From NCBI GenBank assembly GCA_905221605.1, contig CAJNDS010000890.1, positions 652,563-716,562 on the forward strand: a stretch of DNA of 64,000 nucleotides, given 5' to 3'. How positions within the stretch are numbered: position 1 is the first letter of the stretch; every line of letters starts with the position of its first letter. Source of the DNA: Symbiodinium natans (taxonomy: Eukaryota > Sar > Dinophyceae > Suessiales > Symbiodiniaceae). The notes beneath the pieces are model-generated. The model worked only from the letters and a program-made list of their open reading frames with translations, did no database searches and was not told the DNA's origin. Positions 1 through 10,600 of this stretch are shown in pieces. A program made the translations under genes and the position numbers.

Positions 1-1206
1 CCTGAACCCTAAACCCTAAACCCTAAAACCAAAAGGAACCCTTTGAAGGATTCCAAGCCGTCAAAGAACCTGTAACCTTACACGGTTTCGACACCTGGGA
101 TAAAGACAACATGGTTTAGAGAAAGGTGGTTTAGGGTTTAGGGCTTAGGGTTTAGGGTTTGGGGTTTAGGGTTTAGGGTTTTGGGTTAGGAATGTGTTTC
201 AGCAATTCAAAACCAACACCCTAACACCTAACAATTGGCAAAGCACAATTTTCGTATGTCGCAATCAGTAATTGGCAATACTCGGTCATGACTAAGAAGT
301 AAGAACAAACAAGCATTGAACCTGCTACTAGTAAAACGGTGACCAATTCAGCATGAAAAAAAGAGGGGAGCAACTAGCAACGGCATGAACAACCCTTTTA
401 AAGATCCTCTACGGAATACTTACTGGCCCAAAACCCAAGGAAATAAAAGTTGAAACTTTCAGAATAAGCTACCTTACAAGAAGCCCAAAAGTTGAAAAGT
501 TGGGTTTTGGGCCAGTAGGAATATAAGGGCCTTATCAGGAGTAAATAGGGGGAACCTTTTGGGAAGCATTGTGGTACAGATGGGCTCACAAGTTCAGAGG
601 GTTGAGCGTGGAGGGTCGCTGGGAAAGGGTTTAGGGTTTAGGGTTTAGGGTTTTAGGGTTTAGGGTTTAGGGTTTAGGGTTTAGGGTTTAGGGTTTAGGG
701 TTTAGGGTTTAGGGTTTAGGGTTTAGGGGTATTGTACAAGGGATCCTTGAAACACAAAAAAGGGGGAAGGGGAAACTCCTGGGCTCCCAAGAGCCCTAAG
801 CCCCGGACGCCTCCACAATCCTTTCGCGGCCTCGTCCAGAAGCGTGTCCACCTTTGCCAGCAGTACCCTTATAGGCCTCCCTAAACCCTAAACCCTAAAC
901 CCTAAACCCTAAACCCTAAACCCTACACCCTAAACCCTAAACCCTAAACCCTGAACCCTAAACCCTAAACCCTAAACCCTAACAAGGCCAGCTGGACACC
1001 CCAGCTTACTAGACACGTGGAAGGGCTCGGTGTAGAGCTCACAGAATGTCAACGTCCGGAGATATATGTTGGAACTGACACTTGACCAGAGTCCCGTGGT
1101 CAGGCTGCACGGTGTCGGGTTTCGAAGCCCTAAACCCTAAACCCTAAACCCTAAACTCTAAAACCCTAAACCCTAAACCCTGAACCCTGGACCCTGAACC
1201 CTGAAC
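1..1206. repeat. Mosaic of telomere-like arrays and short islands
   Basis: TTTAGGG or CCCTAAA arrays sit at about 1-30, 130-190, 625-726, 880-985 and 1127-1206, in both orientations. The islands between them (about 190-625, 727-880, 985-1127) have no recognised product. The island at 985-1127 is open for about 49 codons on the minus strand, and 780-880 has a short open minus frame, but neither can be named. A small inverted-repeat element at 421-517 is listed separately. Arrays in both orientations argue against this being a chromosome end. Confidence 0.8.
421..517. mobile_element. 97-bp inverted-repeat (MITE/introner-like) element
   Basis: Perfect 18-nt terminal inverted repeats, TACTGGCCCAAAACCCAA at 421-438 and its complement at 500-517, enclose about 61 bp. 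There is no coding capacity. Size and symmetry match the other short hairpin elements of this window, but I saw no second copy of these termini. Confidence 0.6.
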
Positions 1207-1298
1207 CCAGGGATTGTGCCCACCTCCAAGTGCTTGTCGTGCATCTCCAGGGCAGTCGCATACGTGGTGCAGTGCACAACATTGAAGCGTACGCCTTC
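1207..1298 (-). CDS. Candidate internal exon, unknown protein
   Basis: The island between a CCCTAAA-type array (left) and a TTTAGGG array (right) is open on the minus strand and includes GVRFNVVHCTTYATALEM. Third positions are mostly G or C. On the minus strand it is preceded by ...CCCTGCAG and followed by GTTCAGGG, giving AG and GT splice dinucleotides at the array edges. The family is not recognised. The opposite strand is also open, so strand rests on composition and on the trend of the window. Confidence 0.4.
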
Positions 1299-1326
1299 CT
1301 GCAGGGTTTAGGGTTTAGGGTTTAGG

Positions 1327-1332
1327 GTTTAG
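1327..1332. other. Target-site duplication, left copy (GTTTAG)
   Basis: GTTTAG directly abuts the left LTR and recurs at 11113-11118 after the right LTR. Joining the flanks rebuilds an uninterrupted TTTAGGG array, so the element inserted into telomere-like repeat. Because the target is repetitive, the true duplication could be 5 or 6 bp. Confidence 0.8.
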
Positions 1333-1598
1333 TCCTGGTTGGAGGTCCCAGGAGGCATGGAATCTGCAGGGTTGGCCATGGCATGTAGAGCTCTCACTCT
1401 CGAATTTCCTTTTCCACAACAGCAACGACACGAAATCCTTGGTCTTACTCGTTCAGGTGCTATACCTGCGATGCCTTGTGCATGTAAAAACTGCGTGCGC
1501 CCTCACCGGGCCATGTGTTGTTTGCCCTTCACCGGGCTTGGGCCGCTTCACAGCGACATGCATGACCTTCTTCTCGGAAAAACGTGAGCACACCAGCA
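1333..1598 (-). repeat. 3' LTR of the copia element
   Basis: Base-for-base identical by eye to 10847-11112. In element sense it starts TGCTGGT and ends ACCAGGA, an imperfect 7-nt terminal inverted repeat ending GA rather than the usual CA. The trailing GGA is kept in both copies and followed by different flanks, so it belongs to the LTR. Confidence 0.95.
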
Positions 1599-1612
1599 CT
1601 CCTCCTCGCCTT
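1599..1612 (-). promoter_or_regulatory. Polypurine tract
   Basis: In element sense the bases immediately before the 3' LTR read AAGGCGAGGAGGAG, purine except for one C. This is the expected position and composition of the plus-strand DNA primer of an LTR retrotransposon. It lies just after the polyprotein stop codon (1651-1653). Confidence 0.75.
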
Positions 1613-1650
1613 GTGGGCTCGCTGCCCACTAGGTGTCTCATTCGGGGTGC

Positions 1651-4600
1651 TCAATGTCCATCATGTCGGCGTAGCAGAGCATCATTGAAAGGTCTACGGT
1701 AGTACAAGGGGTAGCGCTCCAAACAAAACGAACAAACCTGGTACTCCGTCACGCGCGACCGGACTTCCCTCATTCCACGGCAGTGGAACAAGTGCACCTT
1801 TTCTCCACGTTCAGACTTGTAGAAGACACCTGTGAAGAGCTCGAAGTCGTACTCGGGGCTCTGCCTCGTACGAGGCGGGTCGGGCACTTGGCCCACTTGT
1901 GTTTCCTCGGCAACCGCCGTGGTTGTCCGAGCTGGCTCCACATTTTCCACCAATCGTGTAGTTGGCGCAGTAGCTGACGACGACGATGACATAGCCACAG
2001 GAGAACCCTGACTCACAGGAGGCGAGGACTGCACCTCTTCCGCCCGCGATCCCATCAGCTCCTCTTGAAGGGCTCTCGTTGTCTGATCTCGGATTCGCAG
2101 AAGTCTCCGGGCCCTTCGGACTGTAGCCTCATCACTACCACAGCATCTTCCAAGGCACCACTTCATCACCTCCCAGATTCCAATCATCGCCACACCACAA
2201 AGCACCATCAAGCCATAGAACTCGATTCCAGCGTCGTAGGGCAGAGGGTCCTTCTTAGGCTCCTGGGGCAGCTCTGCTCCCTGCGTGCCCTTTACCAAGG
2301 CACATACCACCAACATCATCATGATCCTCATCTGGTTGAAGCGAACCTCCGACTCCGGCACTTTGACCCCGTTCAGGATCACCTCTTTCGGGCCCTCCAG
2401 GAACTCTCCAACTGTCATCATCTTCCAAAGAACACGAAGATCACGCAGTCGTGGTGCAGGAACTGCCTTCGTTCCCATGTCCGCCGCCTGCACTTCCCCC
2501 GGGGAGTGCTTCAGCTCCAGACGCCCCGACGCTGTTTCCTGACGCAGGAATCGCGCCCGTATCCTAAGGTGACGTGTCTTCCAGCTTCCCGGGGAACTTG
2601 ACGCGAGCCCCAGTGCCGCCAGGTTGTCGATCAACATGGTGACGTCCACCTTCGGATGAATCTCCTTGATCCACTCCTTGATGCTCATGGCTTGCTGGTA
2701 GGCATTGATGACCTCATACAACTCCGCCTCCGCCACCGAGAGAGATATCACGGGTTGTCGCGCCATTCTCCAAGCCACAAATCCTCCATGCAACATCGTC
2801 GCAGCACATCCGAAGCTGCGTCCGCCTCCCGGCGCATAGCTGGCGTCTGAATAAGCCAGCACAGTCGGTCCCGTGCCATCGTAGGTCAAGCCGAGGTCCA
2901 CGGTGTCACGAAGATAGCGCAACACCATGCGCCCCAGTTTCAGCGCAGCCTCAGGACATCGGGTAGCGGCACTGCATACATGAGCCACAGCAAAGCTCAC
3001 GTCAGGTCGAGTCCGCATACTGAGCCATAACAGTTCTCCAGCCAGTTTCTGAGCAGCATGCACCGCCGAAGGATCCGGCTCTGCCTCCTCGGCTCCATCC
3101 TCCGGCTCGGGGACCTGTGGCATTGCCTCCCGGGTTGCAGGTACCAACGACGGAGTCCATGTTTCCACACCATGCTCACGCAAGAGATCTCCAATGTAGC
3201 CCCCTTGGCACACGTGATAGGCGATCCCTCCGTCCTTCATCTTGCTGCGTATCTCCATTCCCAGGTAGCGCACAGGGTCCTTTCCCACAAGCTCCAGCGG
3301 ACTGCATTTCCATCCAGCGCCCTCCTCCTCAGTTCCATTCACCAGCCATGAGTACATCTCCTCAATGTGGGCCCGCTTGCCGAGGAACAACACGTCATCG
3401 ACATAAACCACCATCATCGCGATGGTCTCCTGTGGATCATCCACCGGATGCAAACGCCACACCGACTCGTCCGTTTCAAGCTGCGTGAACTTCATGTCGC
3501 GCCCATCCACCGTCAGGCGGGCGTTGCGAATCCGCCTGTCCCGAAAGATTCCCCACAGACGAGGAGCCTCTCGCAAGCCATACAAGACTCGATCCACCTT
3601 GTACGCTGTTCCCGGGCGCACCACACCAGCTTCCACCAGAATCTTCGGAGCCGTCACCGCGTATTGCGTAGCACTCTCCGTCATCGGTGTCAAGGTGAAG
3701 GCGCTGTTAATGTCCGTTCCAGCTGCTTCCCAGTTTCGACTCGCCGCAGTCGCCAGTGAACATCTCACACTCTCGGCCTTTGCATTCGCGGTGTAGAGCT
3801 CCGTGGTGTCACCATCCTTGACAAAATTCCCGCATATTACGAAACGGGTTTTCCGTTTGTATTTGCTCTGATGCACATCCTCCGGCGGCTTCACCGTGAA
3901 CACAGTTTTGCCCGGCACCAAGATCAACTCACCCGCTTCAGATTGCCGCTTTGCCTGAGACAAAGGTATTGGTCTCAAAGTCCCGGATGTCTCCAGCGTC
4001 GCGACCTCCTTCTTCATGCTCGGCACCCAGTCGGTCAAGTGCTCTCTTACTTCCTGCAGGCTGACGTTGTGCACCACTTCCAAGGGCCCTTCAAGTCCTT
4101 GCAGCAGCTGCTCCACATTCTGGGTCACCGCTTCCTCCACCGAAACCTTGTTCACACGCAGCATTTTCAAGCGAACTTCATCCACATGAGCTTGGTTGTC
4201 CTGCATGAGATAGAGCTCCATGTAGGCGACGGTCTCTTCCAGGTTGTCGATGACGGTCTTCACATGCTCATCCACAATGCCCGTCTGCCTCTCTTGTCTT
4301 TCCCATATCTCCCTTTCTTCCTCCAGCAGTTCTCGTGCCCATAGAAGTCGTTCTTGTACTCTTTCACGAACATGGTCCTGGACGGGGAACGTTGGTGTTG
4401 CTCTCAGTTCACCCTCGCCTCCATCCCCTTCACGCACAAACTTCATCGTCCAGTGCACTCCCAGCTCCACATGTCCCCCGGGTACATGAACACTTTCATT
4501 CCAACCACCACCCTTCTCGATGTCGTTCCCCTGCAATACTTTCTGCTGCGGCTCCTGAACATCGTCTTCCTCCTCCTCATCTGCCCCAACAGGCACCATG

Positions 4601-7600
4601 AAACCCATGTCCAGCAAGAGGTTGTAGTTCTCAGATCCCACATTCTTGAACTTCCTTGGAACGTAGCCCACCACGGTGACTCGGGTTCCTGTCCACGGCA
4701 TCGTCGCGTGCCACCTGTGAGCCCACAGAGCTTGGATCTTGCCCTTCACGTCCAGAGTTCTTCCACGCACCAATCCCTTGGGTGTTGCCCTGTACACATC
4801 CAGCGCCGTGTTTTCTTCCAGGTACGTCTGCTCCCACACTTCTCCTCCAGAAAAGTCACCCATGCCGTACACCGAGTTCGCGAACTCTCGCTCGTTGTGT
4901 AGGTCACGATGAGGTAGTAGCTCCTGGTTCACGTTCACGACGATGGTTCCGAAAGGCATTGGCTCCTTCATCTTGTTCCTGAGAAAGGTGGTGAGGAAAC
5001 GGGTGACCTTTGGGAACTTGGTCGTGTTGGTTTGCACGCCCCAGACTCCTCCGTGGACGTAGGCCCCCGTGCTCCAACTTCCACACCAATCAAAGCCCTG
5101 TGTCCCCCTCCTTTTCGGACCACTTGTCAACTGAAGTGCTCGGACGATCTCCAGCGCATCCTCGTCCTCGTACTTGTTATATTCAAGTTTGTCGTGGGCC
5201 CTTTGCTCCGCGATCTCCTCGTCTCCATCTTCTTGCCCTTCTTGTAGCACACGTACTCCCGGGCCATCTGGATCTTCCAATCGCCTCTTTCCACGAACTC
5301 GCCGTCCTGGATCTACGCGATCTGCCACCCATGGTTCATCTCCACCAGAGGGTACTTCATCTTCCCGAACCACTCTCATGTGCAACGTTCTGTGCCAGGT
5401 TCCATCCGCCAGTTCAAGTACATGCCCTTCACGCACATCATCGGCCGGACCCAGGTACACTGCCTCCTCCCACCTTGGGTCGAAAGGCCCCACATCCTTT
5501 TTTGTCTTCACCATCACTTGGGACCCGAACTGAATCGGCGTCATTGTCTTTCCAAGCTGACGATTGTTGTGGGCTGCACACGCATGCTTCATTGCACAGG
5601 GCCAGTACTTCTTGTTCAAGCCGGAAGCCGTGAGCAACACACGTGCCCGAGCCTTCAGCCACTTCACCTGATTCTCCGCCATGGCGTTCTGCGTCGGGGC
5701 CAAACCCTCCGTGTAGGTCTGGTAGATGTCCCGCTCCCGGCACCACTTTCGCAGTTGCTTAGTCCTGAACTCACGTGCCCTGTCAGAGTGTATCCTGGCC
5801 AGTGGAAACCCATTGGCCCTGAGGTAGATGTAGAGGTCCTGGACCGCCGCGAGGATGTCCGCACCCTTGTGCTTGGCGAGAGGTATTGCGAACCTAAGGA
5901 CCTGAAATTCTTGGGGCTTGTTCAAGTCGCCCACCAGTCTCTTCCATTCCTCCTCATGGTCCTTGTCCTCCTTCCTTTCCACCTCCTCTTCAGCTGCTTC
6001 TGGTTCAGGACCTTCTTCCTCCACCTCCTCCTGGCCCAGGTACTCATCAATGTCATCAGGTATTGGCATGTCCTTGGAGATCACATCAAAGGCCTTCGGG
6101 AACACATAGGTAGCGGCCAAAACGAACTTGTACTTGCTGGCCCTCCCATTGTCATTCCGCTCGTCTATTCCCTTTTCAGCAAATGCGCCACCAATGTCCA
6201 GGCTCAAGACGTAGGCATCCCTGTGAAGCACCCTTCTCGCCGGCCGCCCCGTTCCCGCCGCCGACAAGCATACCGAGCAATCTCTCCTAAACGGCCAATG
6301 CCCCGCTTCAACGTGACGTCGCCATTCTTCCAGCTGCTTCGGGGTGAAGGTGTTCATCGCCACAGAGATTTCGCCTCTCCATGCCCATCTACGGATCCCC
6401 TTCGCCAGTGCCTCTCGTAGTCCCGGAGCCCAAGAAGCCATGTCCTTCGAGTTCTCGGGTTCCGGCCATTCGCGCCTCGTATCCTTCAAGCCACTGATCT
6501 CGTCCAACTCCATGGTAGTTAGCAACCCCGTCGGTTTCTTTTGAGGATGCCCAAGTGCGCCTTGATCGAACCGGTACATGTGCATGCCGTTGTTCTTCAT
6601 GTGCTCGACCAACTTCGTTCTCCAAAACGACGCACACTTCTCCATGATCTCATTGGACACTGCTCCGGGCTGCAAGAACTCGCGCGGGTCGTCGGGATGT
6701 TTCATGCCAAACGCCACTGCCGGACCCCTATCCCTTCTCGGGTAACACATGTCCAAGCCTGCTTCTGCGACCAGCCACAGCCACACCATGCGCAAGATCA
6801 GGTTGTTGTCACCTCTCACCAGTGCTTCTTCATCCCTTGTCAGTTGCCCAGGAAGACCCCAAAGATGTTGCGCCGACCTCACCGGCCGTGGTGCATTGTT
6901 ACGCCCCTGCAGTTCGCGATGTCGTAGAAGGGAAAAGGTCCTGCAAGGCGGTCCCCCCACAATGGCATGTATCTTCCCCTGCGAGGCCGCCCACAAGAGC
7001 AGCGCGAAGATGCCGCCGTTGGTTGCGATGTCCCACGATTTGGACTGGGTAAGGTCAATCTCCAGCACTTCTGCCATAGATGCCTCACGTGTTTCACCTC
7101 GTGGACCCTGAACCCTGCACCCAGTCAAGGTCTTGATCGGATCTGAGGATTCCCCTTTCCCGGAGAACAAGTGCACAATCCATCGGCGGCTTGCCCACAA
7201 GGATCTCCGTCTTGCGCGATTCAATGGGAGCGACTTCATCAACTTCCAGGCCTCCTCGTTGCTCTGCGGGACCTTCTCAAAGATCCGGATCTTGTCCTCA
7301 AACGGCACGTCTGACATGAACTCCGCACTCAGAACGGCTCGCAGACCATCAGAGGGATCCCCCGTTACGACGTAGTCCTTCAAGAAATCCGCCCAGTTCC
7401 TTCCCTCATGCGACCTTGCCACCTTGATCGACGTCTCCAGCTCCTGCATGGTCCTCAGCGCCTCATCGGCCTTGGTGCCCTCCAACTTCGCAATGAGCCT
7501 CAGAGCATCACACTCTCGGACTTCCGGGCACGACGACCGCGTGTAGACTTGTACTTCAGGTCGGCTGGGGTGTCTCAATCTACATCCGCGCGCGTTCCAG

Positions 7601-10600
7601 ACGAACTCATACCCCAGCTGTCTAACAAGGGTTCCAAGGGGCACAATTGGTTGAGCTTGGTTGTCCCCCAAGATCGTTCCCTTGTCCGACTGAGGCAACT
7701 CAATCTTGGTGTCCCCGGCCAGCGCAACTTCCACCTTCGCGGCCTTCTTCTTCTCCTCCACAGTGCCCGGTCGTAGTGCATGAGTGGCCCCACTATCCAA
7801 CAGCCCCATTTTGCTAACTGCTGGCAACATTCCAAGGGCCTGAGCTCTTCGCACCTCCTCACTCTCAGCCGAGGTGATACGCATCACCTTCATCGTGGCA
7901 CTGTGCTCCATCAAGGACTTGACCATTCTCTGCGCGTTCTCCAACATCTGCTGCATGTCCATAGGCGTGCCAGGTATAGGATCATCGAGCGTAGTTCTCG
8001 TTGCCATTGGAGACGACGTCATCGTACTCGCCTCCGATATCACCGTGGCCACATCGTCCGCCTTGATCGTCCTCTGGGTCTCTGGTTGCATCGGCTTCGC
8101 CTGCACTTGCGCCGCCATCGGAGTGGTAGGTGTAGAAGCCGTCGCAGTCGTAGTGGTACCTTCCGCCGGCCTTGTAGGACACGCCTTCGATTGATGGCCC
8201 TTCCCACCACAGTTCCAGCACCGTTCTCTCTTTGCATCCCGGTCCGGCCAACTATGGACAAACCGGCATGCCTTTCCACGTCTACACCCACCATCCGTAA
8301 CACCAAAGAACTTGCAGGGTTTTTGAGAACTCTCCCCCTTGGGTTGGTTGTTGGCTGCCCCACCTGTAAGACCCTTCAGTCTGGCCTGAGGACTGTTAGG
8401 CGTGGTCGATGGCGAGTTGTTGCCCGGCACCCCCTTTGGTTTTCTGGAGGCCAGCTGCTCAAACTCCGCCAGGAGAGCCTTATGCACCGCCTTCACGTTG
8501 TCCTCCACCGGCACGAAGTCGACCTTCAGTTGGTAGCGGACCAGGTTCATACGAAAGGCCACCTCATGGTGGTCCAACAGCGGCTTCTTCACCAAGACGT
8601 CGATACCTCGGAGGAGCACCGACGGGTCTGGTATCACGACCCCCAAATCCTTGGCCCTCTGGAAGTACCTCCACCACAAGCGCAGACCATCCACGGCCTC
8701 AGCTGCAGTACTTGTCGCTGGCGGCGACTCCAAATGGCGCAGCAAAGAACTCTTCTCCATCACAGATCCCGGGCGGTACAACACCATCAAACGGCTCAGG
8801 ATTTCCAGCGAAGATCTCACTCTCGACGCCACAAGTTCCCGCCTGATGTCCTCAGGCGTCGATGCCAACAAGAGCGTGGCCGCCCTCCGATCAACGCGCT
8901 GCCACCTTGCCTCCTGCAGCACAGGGGAAGCCAAAGGTGCCAGGTTGAGCCGATTGAAGTGATCTGCCTTCTGGTAGGAGTCATAGTACGCCTTGGCACA
9001 ATCCTTTACCTCCTGCCACCATTCCGCCGACGAAGTTGAGAGGTCTCCCATAGCGTGCTCCAGGCAGTGGAGCCAGTCCCCAAAGTCCACGCTAGCACTA
9101 TCACTCAAGGCGGGAAGCATCGGAATGTCCCCCACCGGCTTGTGCACGTCTTCGGTCCTTTGGGACTTCGTAATCACCCGCTCCAAACCCTCCAACAGCC
9201 TGCTCATGGGATCACCTCCAGGACCAATTGACGGCTGTTGCCTTTCTCCTCCCGACCCCGGCGGCGCTTCTGCAGATGCCCCAGCGGGCGGTTGTCTTGC
9301 TTGCACAGCACCTCCTGATTGACTAAGGTGCCCTCCCAGAACTTGTGGTGGACCTCGTGGATAGACCAACGGCTGCTCTTGACCTCCTGCTGCGTCACTC
9401 TGACCAGATGGCATAAAGCCAAAACGACCTCCTGCTGCGTCACTCTGACCATTCAAAAAACGACCAGGTAGCGGACCAGGATTGCCTCGAGATTCGGTGG
9501 AAGCTCCTTGCTGAACTGGACGTAAACCATCTAAACTTCCCCCAGGTAGCGGACCAGGATTGCCTCGAGATTCGGTGGAAGCTCCTTGTTGAACTGGACG
9601 TAAACCATCTAAACTTCCCCCAGGTAGCGGACCAGGATTGCCTCGAGATTCGGTGGAAGCTCCTTGTTGAACTGGAGGTAGCGGACCAGGATTGCCTTGA
9701 GATTCGGGGAAAGCTCCTTGCTGAACTGGAGGTAGCGGACCAGGATTGCCTTGAGATTCGGGGAAAGCTCCTTGTTGAACTGGATGTAGCGCACCAGGAT
9801 TGCCTCGTGGCCCAAGTTGGCCCGACGGACCCGGCAAGGCCCCCACCAGACCATTCCACAGGTGTTGGCCCCATCCCTGCCCAGGACGAGACCTTGCTGC
9901 ATGTGGCCACTGCCCTTCTCCCATGCGTTCTCGCTCCAATTGCATCCTTCCCATCTCTTCTCTCAAGCTACTTGCTTCCCTTCTCGACTCTTCCAACTCC
10001 CTCATCATCCCTTGCAGTTGTCCTTGTAGCTGCTGACGCACTTCTTCCTTCACCGCTTCATAGGTGCTTCCTCCAGAACTGCCACCACCATCCATAGGCC
10101 TCGGTCCCACCCCGGTGGCACCATACAGCAGTGGAGCCCGCTGCTCCATTGCCCTCATCTGTTGCCTCTGCTCATCATCAAACAAAGGCGTCCTCGATGC
10201 CTCATCCCGTTCCCCATGCGACATAGGTGACTCCAATGCCCTCTGCGATCTCGACGGTCTCGTCATAGGCGACGGAAAGGGACTCGGCATCCACTCCGGG
10301 GGTGTCACCTGCTGTGACTGCCCCATAGCCTGGAAGAAAGCTCCCAGGCGAGAAACCCAGGTCGGCATCGCACCACGCGGTTGTGCCTCTCTTCCCATCT
10401 GACTGCCTTGCGCATTCCAGCTGAAACCTCCAGGTTGTTGATGCCCTCCACTATTCAGGCCATCACGCAGCATGCCCATGTCCCCAGCTTCACCGGCCGG
10501 CTCCACCTCCCTCGTCATTGAGGTTGAGGCCACCACAGCTTGCATGCCACCTGCAACCACCGCTCCAGAGGCTAGCGCCAAGGCCTGAACTCTTGCCACT

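Noticed and set aside
1-1332. A chromosome end (true telomere) because of CCCTAAA at base 1
   Set aside because: Arrays occur in both orientations across the entire 64 kb and are short; nothing here shows a terminal array.
1333-1598. LTR ending at CCAACCA to give canonical TG...CA
   Set aside because: The next three bases (GGA) are present in both LTR copies and the 6-bp target duplication abuts GGA, so the LTR includes them.
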